From contig JARWMV010000054.1 of assembly GCA_030998015.1 (NCBI GenBank), positions 37,563-101,562 on the forward strand: 64,000 bases of DNA. The letters run 5' to 3'. Both the position numbers and the translations under genes were made by a program. The stretch is from Ceratorhiza oryzae-sativae (taxonomy: Eukaryota > Basidiomycota > Agaricomycetes > Cantharellales > Ceratobasidiaceae). The notes beneath the pieces are model-generated. The model saw only the letters and a program-made list of their open reading frames with translations, did not search any database and had not been told where the DNA came from. Of this stretch, positions 36,561-47,739 are shown one piece after another (the first letter of the stretch is position 1; every line of letters starts with the position of its first letter).

Positions 36561-37094
36561 TATTCTATTTTCAAATTCCAAACAATAGAGTAACATTCCT
36601 GTCTGCACAAGCCCAGGTCCAGGCACTTCTAAAGGTATGTTCTTGAGTGATGACACACAATTAAGAAGCTTGATGTAAACATATTGAAAATGTGCATTTT
36701 GTCCAATTTTTGAGCAATCAGGTTAGAATTTCACAAAATGATGCTGGAAAGACTGTAGGAAATGGTCAAAACATCCATGTTGTGCATCCAAAAAATTTGG
36801 ATGTTCCCAGCATACAGAGTCAGCCACTATGTTAGGCACAATTTATTAATTACATAGAACACTGTATACAACCTTGCTTATCTGCTACAAGTGCTCCAGT
36901 CTCCTACTCCTTTATTATGCCTCAGGCCACCCATCTGTACTGTCTAACATGTTGCACCATGGGGCCCAGCCCTGAAACAACAGTAAATATATCTGATTAA
37001 AAAAACCAATTCAGGGTGAGGTGCTGTGGTATTCCAGGACTGCATGGTCACCTCACACAGGTCACTATATATATGAACATGTCAAAAGAGAATT
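36561..37094. other. AT-rich spacer
   Basis: Nothing recognised between the satellite and the pogo-like element. Confidence 0.4.
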
Positions 37095-37397
37095 TACAGT
37101 GGAACCCCTCAGATACGTTCCTGCAGATACAGTAAAGCACTTGATTTCGCTTCCTGTGATAATTTGAAATTTCGCCACTCGTTTCTGTGTGCTCACAGCC
37201 ACTTTATTGTATGCACAGCAAGCACAGTATCTGCAGTACACCAGTGCCAGATGATCTGCATGTATGCTATAGTAAATACATCGCATTATACCTCAGTTTG
37301 GATATAATTCAAGCCTGATATGCACTATTTAAACAAGAAAACAGGATGAGCTGCATACAACTTTCTTAGTCTCTCCTTTGCCAACTAAAAATTAGCT

Positions 37398-39121
37398 ATG
37401 CTGGCCATACGCACCCTCTTTAACAGCACTGCTTTCCAGGTATGTAGTCTACTTTCTCCTGCTATGTTAATTATAGTTAATGTGGTGATTTAGATCTACA
37501 ATCCTCAACCTGTCACTTCCAAGCAGCACCTCACATTCGCTGAAAAACTGAAGATTATTGACTTCTACCATGAGCACAAGGCTCGATTGACTCAACAGCA
37601 GGTTGTGACACAAGTAAAGGCTATGGGTTACACTAGTTTCGCTCAATCTACCCTGTCGGGGTACCTCAAGGACAAACCGCGCATACGAGCATACACAAGT
37701 GCTAACCCAACCTGCTTACACTTCAAACAGCAGACATCTATTAAGCTTCTGGAAGTTGAAGCAACGCTGTTTGAGTGGATACAGTGAAGACATGTAGGTG
37801 GTATTCGACTCACTGGTCCTCTTATATGCGAAAAGGCACGAGAATTCTGCAGGCTCTTTGATATACCAGAAGCCCAAACCTTCAAGTTCTCGAATGGCTG
37901 TTTAAGCGACCTCAAGGCCTGCTTTGGCCTCCGAGTCTACAAGTTTCATGGCGAGGTAGCCTCTGCACCAATCGACACTCTTGACACCGAGGTCCAGCAT
38001 GTGAAGGAGCTAATTGAGCTCTATGATCCTTGCAACGTCTTTAATGTTGATGAAACTGTGCTGTTCTTTCGTTTGCCACCCACTACGGGTCTAGCCTTTG
38101 AGCAGACGGCTGGGGTCAAAGCAGACAAAATACGCCTGACCTATCTGCTTGGAGCTAATATGCATGGCTCTGAGAAGTTGGAGCCGTTAATTATAGGGCG
38201 AACTCGACGCCCGCGCTATTTTGAGCGGGTGGAAGCATCGGACTTAGGTTTCTATTATTTCTGGAACTCAACTGCTTGGATGGTACAGTCGATATGGCAC
38301 AAGTGAGCGTGTTTATCTGTCAATTATTAAGACACTTTATTTACGTGCCACATTATAGTTTCCTGTCTGACTTGAACACTCGGATGGCTCAGCAAAATCG
38401 GCATATTCTTCTTCTTGTCGACAATGCTCCCTCACACCGTCACACCGCATCCAGTTACCCTAACCCACGGATCGAGCCCCTAGCGCCGAATCTGACTGCC
38501 TAGATTCAGCCAATAGATGCAGGTATTATCCATTGCTTCAAAGCTCACTATCGGAACGGCTTGACTCGCCTAGTGCTCGATCGTGACAATGCTGGCATCG
38601 AGAAGATATACAACATAAGCCAGCTTGAGGGTATGAGACTGGTGTTGGATTTACAATCATATCTGTTCACGTATGCGGTGTGTTTGTATTAGTTTACTCA
38701 TCTCTATTATCATGCGCGTCTCTGTGAAAAATTTCTCTCCTTAGTTCTCTACCTTTGTAGTTGAGCTAAGGTATAGTTTTCCCTTTCTTTTCATGTATTT
38801 CTCTTTCTCACTGTACCCCATAGTACGAGTTGTATTTAGGTACAGTATATACATAAAGTTCTCTACCTTCGTAGTTGAGAGTACGAGCTGTATTTAGCTC
38901 CCCGAAACCTCCCTGTGTGAGAACTGGCATCTGCCGCGTGGGATGCGATATCAGCGAGTACCATCGCTAATTGCTGGCGTCATACTTGACTTGCTCCTGT
39001 CAAAGATTCGCTCGCCGAGACAAGCGATTCGGAGCAAGCGGCCGTGCAGACAGCACGAGCATTGCAGGCTGAAGTGATGCAGCACCCAAACCTCCTTGAG
39101 CCCAAATTCGAGCAGAGATGA
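37398..39121 (+). pseudogene. pogo-like (CENP-B-related) DDE transposase, decayed
   Basis: N-terminus: psq-type helix-turn-helix (KLKIIDFYHEHKARLTQQQV...TLSGYLKDKP), then a CENP-B/Tc5 HTH (EATLFEWIQ...HVGGIRLTGPLICEKAREF). DDE core: NVDETVLFFRLPP (first D), LLVDNAPSH (second D), IQPIDAGIIHCFKAHY (third acidic). C-terminal block TAAWDAISASTIANCWRH follows the solo LTR. An intron after MLAIRTLFNSTAFQ is likely. In-frame stops occur after EWIQ (TGA, family has Arg/Gln) and before IQPIDAG (TAG), and the solo LTR interrupts EGMRL/TAAWDA. The catalytic triad can still be read, but the gene is dead. Confidence 0.85.
38643..38922 (+). repeat. solo LTR of the copia-2 family in the transposase
   Basis: 280 bp, starts TGTTGGATTTACAATCATAT and ends CCTCCCTGTGTGAGA, the same termini as the copia-2 LTRs. 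It is flanked by the 5 bp duplication ACTGG (38638-38642, 38923-38927). The segment TTCTCTACCTT(T/C)GTAGTTGAG occurs twice within it. It arose by recombination between LTRs of an element inserted in the transposase. Confidence 0.9.
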
Positions 39122-39437
39122 TGGCATCGCTATCAATCTCGCCGCCAACCGAGCGCGATCTTACGGACCAGGAAATCGCAGATGAAGTCTCTTTTGTTAT
39201 TTCCTTTTAGTTCACATTTTTTTCTCTTCATCTTTTCGTTTAGTACATTCCAATTTCACTTCTTCATATGATAAATAACCCCTGGCTCGCTGGTAAGCCC
39301 AAATAATACAAATTTTGTGGCTTAGTTACATAAGAAAAAGCCTCTCGAACGGCCCGTTTGTACATGTGTGCGGGAAAGCAGGGATCAGCAGAAACACGAG
39401 TTGCAAACCGGAACGATCTCAAACGTATCTGAGGGAT

Positions 39438-40709
39438 GATGATGATGATGAAATCTATTATTTGTATACTGCTAGCAGGCTTAACTAGAGCCAAGGCGCA
39501 GTCCGGATACAATTCACAGAGGTGAGAGAACCGGGCAACACCCTGCACCGGGGGAACAGGGAGAGAGCGTAAACAGCGAGGCAAAAAACGTGTCTGAGCA
39601 AGACGCCAGAGGCGAGTCACGAGGGAGGAGGGGAGCATTATCTAAGGGTGTACAAAGCGAGGCAGCCGAGAAGAGACAGAAGAGGAGAGAGAGCGAGGAC
39701 TAGAGCGCGCGGGGGCGGAGTGATCTGTGGCCAGATTGCGGGTGCAGCTTGCTTGGTAAATGCGCTTGTGTGCTCGAGAAATTCGAGCAGTTTCTTGATG
39801 CCGTCCGACGAGCCCAAGATCATGGCGAGGGACATATGTCCGCCTCTTTCTGTGAAGAATAGGTGTTGGAAGTCAGCGTAGTCAGGGCAGTCGAGCAGTA
39901 TGTGCTGTCTGGTTTGGATCAGTTCGCCGCATGGGCAAGACGGGTCTTCGTTTGGGACGAAACGTCTATAGTACTCGCCGATCAAGGCGTGTCCCGTTAG
40001 GACTTGTGAGAGGCGGAAGAAGAGAGGGCGGGGAGTGAAGAGTAATATGTTGCTTGGTTTGATTGACAGAGGGAAACGGTCAGCTGGTGTGAAGAAACCT
40101 CTGGGATCTCTGGCTGCCCAGGCGTTGAACCAATCGTCTCTGGTTTTGGCTCTGGATTCACGCTTGTTGTATGTTAGTGACTTTACCCCTGATATGCTTC
40201 TACCTTGGGATGAAGCTCTTTTTGCGAGTTTGTCAGCTAGATCGTGGCCTCTGATATCTTCATGGGCTGGGCAGTATTGGATCGATATGGTGTTTTTGTC
40301 GTTTGCGTCAATGTGGCGGAATACCGTCTCTCGTATCGCCATGCAAGTTTTTTGACCTGCTCGTGCGTGGCCTTCGAGTGCAACTTGTATTGCTGATGTG
40401 TTGTCTGAGAAGATATGGATGTTTTTGGGTGGGTTGAGTGCGATGGTTGCAACAATTTCGGTGGCTATCCTGGTAGCAATCTCAATGGCTTCGAGTTCGA
40501 GGACCCATGGTTCGATTAGGTTTTCTACTCTGTGAAAGTGAGTGTATACGGATGGATTTGTGAAATACTGTGACTCCTATGCCTGTGCCCATTAGGTCTT
40601 CTCCGCGGTGTAGCAAACTAGGTGGTTGCTGTCGTTCTCCCAGGTTTCGATTTGTTGTATGTATAGCTCGCGTATGATATATTTTGAGGTGTGGCCGTCG
40701 TATGGGGTG
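39438..40709 (-). mobile_element. 5'-truncated LINE inserted in the pogo terminal repeat
   Basis: Bounded by the 13 bp duplication GTATCTGAGGGAT (39425-39437 and 40710-40722), which is part of the pogo terminal repeat. On the minus strand it encodes the RNase H domain (ELEAIEIATR, IFSDNTSAIQVAL, YCPAHEDIRGHDLADKLAKR), a linker and the zinc knuckle CPCGELIQTRQHILLDCPDY. The frame is open from about 40520 to 39638; upstream a frameshift follows TAEKT. Its 3' end is a (CAT)n-type tail. Reverse transcriptase is missing, as in typical target-primed truncated copies. Confidence 0.88.
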
Positions 40710-40868
40710 GTATCTGAGGGATTCCACTGTACTTGGCAATCATGCAAAATGAGACCGCTTTGTAATCAGCCTACTGCCATCAAATAGACTTCGAAGTTTT
40801 GCTTATCCTGTGATTGAAGCGCAACTACCCATAACCCCAATAGCCTAATAGTATTCTAACTTGCAAAT

Positions 40869-42888
40869 ATGCCTATCACTGATGTTATAGTTGCCTCTCA
40901 GGCTTTAGACAAAGTAGATGGGAAGCTGAGCACACGATTGCTCGTGGAGATCGATTTGATGCATGAAGCGGTGTCCCATATTGTAAAATCCTTGCGACCC
41001 TTGCAACGCGGTCGAAAAATTTCTCATGAGCTGCGACTCCAAATCAACATATTTCAGCAGAGATTCGAAAATGCAATCAACGAGTACGAGCATGGACGTG
41101 AGTGGCAGCACTATTACGATTATATCCTGTAAGGTTTAGCCCCAATCGCCGAGCTGAGTGCTTATCCAACTGTGCATGCAGCGATCTAGCCCATGATATC
41201 CACTGGCAGATGCCAGATGGAGACGCTGTAGCAACTCTGCTACACCATGGTAGATTATTAAAAGTAAGTTCACTCAGCCGATCTCAATTTCTAGATATTT
41301 AAGCGATGTTCAGGAAGAAATTGAGAGACTGCAAGGCCAGACTTTTGTTGAAACGAGGGCAATCCGGCATAGTAAGTAAGATTTGGTATCCTTTGAGACT
41401 ATTCGCTTATTAGTCTACTTACAAAACAACTTGTAGAGAGGATTAGGGAGCTGGGCAAGCAGTTTGGGCTACATTCAATTGGCCATCTGGATCCTGACCG
41501 GAACCCCTTCAACGTACTGTGTGTGGACGCATTCACACATCAACCACTCGAGGTTTCCAGTGTAACAATTGATGGCATTGATAACAGCGAGAAGAGAATG
41601 CCACCAAGACCGTCTCCTGAGGCTACTGCAAAGGCTACTCTTGGGTCGATCGGCCGAGATAAATCAGTACCGCCACCCGCTAGAGATAGCCCATTCCCCT
41701 CTGAGGGATTTGTGACCAAGGAAATGCTTGAAACCCAGAAATTCAAGATATACTCTTGGGGTACGGTGTATGGGTTTTCTCCAACGGCAAATGGTACATA
41801 TTCCATGGTTTGGGCCGTGCAGTTCTCGCCGATTGGGAGTTTTGATGAGACTGAGCAAGAAGCGGTCAACATATTCATCAAATACATGGACAAGGTCAAA
41901 AACTTTGCGCACGAGGTTAAGAAAAATAGAGCACAAAACGGGAATAAAGCACGTAGAGTTGAGAAGGACATTCCATCGGCGTCGCTTAAGATTCTTAACC
42001 GGCGTGAGTACCTTCTCTTTTTCTGTGTTAGATAAACCTAATAGCGTTCAAAGACGGCCGTCTTTTTGGAGGCGGCTGGCGTCCTGGGCGTAAGGGAGAT
42101 GAGATGGCCGGGGAATATGCCCCGCAATCTATTCACGATAAGCATGATCCCGAGGGCTACATAGATATGCATAATGACCAAGAGGCGGTGGCCGTAAGTA
42201 ATATTGTGTACAAAATGACACCCACACCAACTGTGTTCAAACAGGTTGCCTGGATGGTGATGGGACGGCGGGTTTCACCGCGTGCAGTTTTCTCTAATAT
42301 AGATACCTTAGCGGACACCATTCTTCCTATGTTTGGCTCGCATGATAGTGATATGACGGTCTGTGTGCACCTACTTCTGCGATATTTGGGGCTCATGATT
42401 CCACACAGACCCATGGACCAAGTCTAGGTGCCAACATGTCTGTATCTATGTTTGATGAGGAGGGTCGTAACTTCGCAAACAGCATGCACGTTGACTCGGA
42501 TATTGATGCGCTTCCCGAGTTCTATGGCAAGATATTCACGTTTGGCCAATGGATCCACGTCAACGAACAAGGCGAGCTTGTTGAAGGGGACGAGCTTCGA
42601 AAAGCAATACCTGATGGCTACTTCATACTGCCAGGATACCAGGTTGGCTTTGATTTGGGGGCCTCTGCCGTCGTAACAGCTATCTGGCGTGGCGCACTTG
42701 ACTTACATGGAACAACGACATCAAATGTGGACACGTCATCTGGAATCACCCGCTGGGGAATGTCGATCCAGACTAACAAGAAACTGCCAAAAAGGCTTCG
42801 ATCTGGCAAAGGAGCAATATTCGGTGTGTTTGATAGACTGCGAGGCTATTATGAGGCAATGGTTGCCTCGGATAACGAATCAGAATGA
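40869..42888 (+). CDS. putative 2-oxoglutarate/Fe(II) oxygenase, TET/JBP-like
   Basis: Multi-exon gene. Exon 1 (40869-41128) encodes a helical N-terminus (MPITDVIVASQALDKVDGKL). Later exons (DLAHDIHWQMPDGDAVATLL; EEIERLQGQTFVETRAIRH; KRIRELGKQFGLHSIG...) lead into a large exon ending near 42000. The last two exons hold FANSMHVDSDIDALPEFYG, FTFGQWIHVNEQG, GYQVGFDLGASA, IWRGALDLHGTT and ITRWGMSIQTNKK. The order HxD, then a later His, then Arg fits the double-stranded beta-helix oxygenase fold, and the wording resembles TET/JBP-like proteins that are expanded in basidiomycetes. Assignment to that family is inference. Not all splice junctions were resolved. Confidence 0.5.
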
Positions 42889-43191
42889 ACGCATCCATGT
42901 ATCTCTCAATGACGAATATTACATCCTCTGCTTTGAGTATATCTTCAATTCTAAGGGACAGATCTTAGTACCAAATCAGCAACATCAGCTATATGATGAA
43001 TGGGCGATTTGTTTGAGCGGCTGACACAGGAATATCCTGATTTGTGTCAATAAATGGGCGATTTTGAAAATATATATTGATATCACAAATCAGGTACCGG
43101 CTGTTGAAGGAACTGAAGTTCAAAACTATGATTTTGCGTTTTTGAACAGTGAAAAAAATGATTATCCTAATAAACATGATACTTATACTAA
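42889..43191. other. AT-rich 3' spacer
   Basis: The 300 bp between the convergent oxygenase and W-rich genes show nothing beyond AT-rich sequence. Confidence 0.4.
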
Positions 43192-44138
43192 TTAGCGCAT
43201 TCCACTCATGCCACGTCCCTTCCCTCGACGTCTAGTAGCCGCTGGCAACTTATTTCCCTCTTGGACTGCAGAAGAGTCTCCTTCGCTCACTGTTGCCTGT
43301 TTCCGTTTCAAACCGGGCTGTAAGGAGCGGGTCGCCACCATGCCACCTTCAGGTTGTATGGCCCATGGCACATTGATGTGGGATAGGTTTGTTGGGAGCT
43401 CTCCTGGTCGGGAATCGTTTGGCGATTCTGCAAAGGGCCAGAGGGAAGAGAATTCAGCACTGGATTCTTTTTCGAACGGCCAGCTATCTTTCCACTTGTC
43501 GCCCCACCAGGAGGGTCGGACACCACATGCGGGCCACATGGGGACTCTCGCGTCCAGTGCACCCAGCTCAGATAAAGTTTGCTCCCACATATCTCGATAG
43601 CTGTCATGAGGCAGTATGAGAGCATATTGGCCAAGAAGTCTCCATCCACATGCATTTTTGACTATAAATCAAAAGAAGGAATAAATATCAATTTGTCCTA
43701 CAAAGCTAAGACGTAACTTACCCACGACGAAACCGCATATCCTCGCACGCCCGTAACGACTGTATACCCCGTATGCGCACCCATTGCCAATCGAGGTCGT
43801 AGTTACCAAACCAAGCGCATTGACCAAAAAGACCCTCCTTGTTATATATGGTGCCAGTGATACCGACAACCTCAAGGTCCTGTAGACCGTCGCCTTGGAG
43901 AAAACCCCGATCAACCACAGTGGGGCTTCCATTCATTCTGAACTCAAAAGAGGATAAAACGCGGCCAAAAGCTTTGCGCGATGTTAATACTAGCTCTGTA
44001 GTCAACCATATGAGCGCTCCTTGACTTACGAGTATTCGGCTCATGGAATAGCATCTCTTCTGCCAACCATGTCTGCTCCACATCTGGGTATTCTCGGCAG
44101 TTGGGATGCAGACGATGATCTGAGTCCCGGTGATTCAT
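43192..44138 (-). CDS. W-rich protein, copy A (partner family of the SIR2 cluster)
   Basis: Minus-strand gene; probable start at 44136-44138 (MNHRDSDHRLHPNC). Exons: an N-terminal one through LAEEMLFHEPNT, one through RMNGSPTVVDRGF...GNYDLDWQWVRIRG...MRFRRG, and a C-terminal exon from NACGWRLLGQYALIL. The C-terminal part shows a Trp-rich core (MWPACGVRPSWWGDKWKDSW) and a basic end (GLKRKQATV...RRRGKGRGMSGMR), a likely nuclear-localisation-type tail. The junction after the first exon was not resolved in phase. Paralogue of the gene at 51.3-53.5 kb: shared RFRxG junction, Trp-rich core followed by W.D.W.F, and GLKR motif. No known domain recognised. It lies directly 3' of the SIR2 gene on the same strand. 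Confidence 0.6.
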
Positions 44139-44897
44139 GTAGCTATTCTCTGTTGATTTGTGGTATGCACAGTAGGCGGGTGAGAAGGGTACAAACACGT
44201 GATATCAATGTTGGCATTGTCAATAGAAACTGTCTGCCAATCAGAAAGTAAACGCCAAGTTGAAACGATACTTTGACAACATATATGAGAGTAGATTTCA
44301 CAGCAGAGTACCAATCCATAAGTTTATTGTATATTATTTAAATCACCATGTATCTGAGGTTTACTTCTATAACGCCATAAGCAACTTCGGCCAACCCAAT
44401 GAACCGTGGCTCAAGCTCCCAGCAAGTGCACACGAAAACAGGTTTACAGCCGACGCTCAGAAATCGTCAAAAATAGTGAATTCACGTGTATTCCCTTTTG
44501 TATTTACAGCTTGTGCGCATTTAGGAGCCCAACCCTCTTGTGGAAGCCGTAGCTGAAACAGACAGTGCTTATGGCACAGGGATAAAACAAACAACCTGAA
44601 ACATACCAATCGTCTCACTTTACTATAAACACCCTTTGTGATGATTGAAGGAGCCAGTTAAACTCGTCGTTGGTTTTTGACCAACATGCAAATTTGGCTG
44701 CTTAACGTTACTGGCAATAGTCGTAATGCAACCTATGGGCGTAATGTTGACCTCCACGCGAGTATTATCTCAAGAATACTGAGCACCGAACTATGGCATT
44801 TCCTCGTGTAGGTGAATAAGAGTCGACGCTTGTAACAGTGACTAAGATCATGCACATTGTGTTCAACTGAATGACATTAAAACGACTACAACACTGT
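44139..44897. other. spacer between W-rich copy A and the SIR2 gene
   Basis: About 750 bp, AT-rich, no gene supported. Confidence 0.4.
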
Positions 44898-47739
44898 CTA
44901 CTTGCAGGAGAAATATGGCACAATCGCTGCATAAAGGCCACAGTACTTATACAGCCTCCCCTCCATATCGTCGGTCCGAAGTATCCATTGTTGGTTACAG
45001 ACTGAACACCGGGCCGTAAGCTCTACGTCACGGAGCGCCATGTCGGATTTTGCCTGGTGATCGACTATCCATATTTTTCGGGCGCGACGTGGGCTTTGGT
45101 CCTCGCCCGGTAAATAGCGTGGTTGGCACGAGCATACGGTGAGCAGATGAGGTAGCTCTTTACCGAGGGGGCGAGTGTTGAACGGCGAAAATAGCCATAA
45201 AAGTGGCCTTTCGTATTGAGAAATGTAAAGCAGGTCTGTATGCGGGCAGGCAATTCCATCGGTCAGCCACGCATTAAGAATTTCGAACCTCCGCATCTGT
45301 GCGCGCATCGCCGTCATAGTCGTCACTCTTGCCACAAAGTTGACCATAAAAGCCGGTGCAAGTTTTGTATTGAGGCACCCGATCAGCGTATCGAATGAGC
45401 AGTCCCCACTGCACAAAGTACAGCGTTGGTTAGGTTAAGGCAAAGGGAAGACCGGAAACTCACAAATTAACCCACTCTTGAATCTCTCTTGTCGTTCGAG
45501 GTTCCAAGAGCGGATGGCCACAACATATGAGAAAACCAGTCGTATAAGCAGCACGCTCGACAAGATGTTTCGCGGAGGCTAGTGTTCGACGGAATAGCTG
45601 TCCCCAAGTGAGTCCAGTAGGATAAACTAGCCGAGCTCAATGCCAAGACTACTCACATCCACGGAGCCTACTGAGGCCCTCTGAGATATCTGGTAGCCTT
45701 TACCACCTGCGAGGCCGTGCGTGATGTAAACCACAAACATGTTGAATGAACGTTCTTCCCAGGTGCTAAGGCACAAAAAATGAATACCTGACGTAAAAAA
45801 AAAGTGGGCCGTACTTACCAGTCTGGCATGACTGCCTTGCAGGTTTCTAACTCTTCTAGTTTTCTAGGTTCGACAAAGCACTACGCAGAAGTGCAGGATT
45901 CATTCAATTCAGGTCAGAGTGTATGCGACACTCCGGGGACTCACAATCCAGCCCTGTGCGCTCCAACGGCTTGAGACCAATGTACACAAATGTTGCGCAT
46001 GCGGCCAGAACGGATCCAAGTAGTAAATAACCATCGCCATGCGGGGAGCCGGTGTGTCAACGTTCTCGACGCTAAAACGCGGTGTGGGACGCACATAATG
46101 CTGTAAATAGACGCATTGCAATGAGTAAATCTATGGATAAGAAATTCTTAATTATTTCACCAACCGGGTACACTCCTTGCCCGCCATGCTTCCAGCACCA
46201 GGGACATATAAAGTCACCAACATCAGTTGAAGGGCCAGCATCTCGGGCACGTGAGTATCCTCCAAGTACAACGCACGACTTCCCACGCTGGTTCTCATTA
46301 TACCTCCCGGGATAGCACATGTATTGGCCGCATAGCTTGCATTGCACCAAGCACTCAATGACCGAGAGAGTACACAAGCAGCACGCAGCCCTGTCGAGGA
46401 CTGGATCCTCCTGTCCAGCCGCTGGCTCCACGCAATGATTGAGAGCCTGAAAGCCGTGAAAGGCTTCAGTAAGTCTCCCCAACAAGCTGATTTATACTTG
46501 ATACGACTCACCTCGAACCAGCGATCCTGGGCTTCATCGCCCGCTTCCGAACGCATCTCAACATCTACCATTTCACGCTGCAGAAAATAGGTAATGCATA
46601 TCAAGAAAAAGAACAATTGAAGAAGTAACACACCTCTCCATGGCAGAAAGCAATCGAGAAAAGAATTGGCCAATGTCGACCTGAAAGTGGAAATCAATTA
46701 CCTGATGCGTGTTACGGCCTTTGATTCGTTCGTGGTCCACATATATGACGGCACCAAATTGATCGTGTAACCTAGCCGATAGGTCGTAGACCAAGCTATA
46801 AACGTCAGAGTCCTTCAAGGATATTCCGACTACAAGGAGCAACTCGCAGGCCCTTGAAGCTTCGAGTATCTCCTCCCACCAGCTGCCGCCAGGCAGTATT
46901 CGATCGTCCATCTGATTGTCCACTGCCGGGCGGAGAAAACCTGAGGAGGAAGCACCTGCTAGAATTTTGGTACGGGTCGTCGGGGCTAATGAGGATGAAT
47001 GCACAGTGTCATTCAGACAGCCAAGGCAAGGCAGCAACCCCAGGATGGATGTGATTTAGCGCAATACATATAATATCCGCATAACTCACCCATAGCTCTG
47101 CACGAACGGCAAGGAACGACGTTTCCTTGTAGCAGCTCATTTTCGACATCAGGTGCATGACGGATATCGAATGAGTCGCAATAAATGCTGCAACAACGTA
47201 AGAACCGATTATCACCTCGCGCTGACATAACACGAGAGTCGTCGTCGGGATTCCCTGGAGTCTCAAGGCCGTCTATGTTTGTTGTGACACATCGAACAAT
47301 TTGTTCGGCACGAAACGCGCGTTGCAGCCACTGGTGGAAAGTTCCTAGCTGCGCATTCGATACCTGCGTCCTTCGGTGGGCCATTAATTTGTTGAACGCG
47401 CCGATTTCTTCTTTGGGAATCGATTTGGCGCCAGTATTGTGCACGGAGAATTCGCCGATGGCTTCCCTGAGGGTTATCTCTCGCCGGGTATGAGGGTGAT
47501 CAAGAGAAATTGGGTTGTCTAGTTGCTACTTGGTGGGAACATTCAAATGATCGGAGGTTCCAATATATCATAGAACTCACAGGAACCCCTTTGATGGTGC
47601 TATACACACCCCCACCACAAAGTACCAGAATGTTTTTGGCTTCAGCAATGGCGGTTAAAACAGTCGAAGACCGAAACGCATTCTCTTCGGTGAAGTCGAG
47701 CCTCCGTGTGACGGGTTCTCTTGCTTTCACGGATTGCAT
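44898..47739 (-). CDS. SIR2 - PHD-like - caspase/CHAT-like multidomain protein (S1)
   Basis: Order on the minus strand. (1) SIR2: EAKNILVLCGGGVYSTIKGVP, VRCVTTNIDGLETPG, a Cys-pair region (RFLRCCSIYC...PCRSC), and LLLVVGISLKDSDVYSLV...GAVIYVDHERI (47739 to about 46640). (2) PHD-like finger: CCLCTLSVIECLVQCKLCGQYMC...FICPWC (46450-46150). (3) A domain with MAMVIYYLDPFW, FVVYITHGLAGGKGY and FLICCGHPLLEP (46.08-45.48 kb): a strand, a His-Gly and a strand ending in Cys, in the order expected of caspase/CHAT peptidases. (4) C-terminal domain with RPLGKELPHLLTVCSC and ARCSVCNQQW. SIR2 is divergent: GAGxS reads GGGVYS, and the position of the catalytic His-Gly reads Arg-Gly if the frame is continuous there. 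Many short introns; the exon 1 donor is non-standard in context. The caspase-like call is inference. Confidence 0.6.

Larger units (their letters stand above)
37097..40729 (+). mobile_element. pogo/Tigger-like DNA transposon with nested insertions
   Basis: Left terminal repeat CAGTGGAACCCCTCAGATAC begins at 37097. The right end, at 40729, reads as its reverse complement with one C/T difference over the first 20 bases. Both ends are flanked by TA (37095-37096, 40730-40731), the tc1/mariner/pogo target duplication. Removing the solo LTR with its TSD and the LINE copy with its TSD leaves about 2.06 kb, a normal pogo length. The right terminal repeat itself is split by the LINE insertion. Confidence 0.9.
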
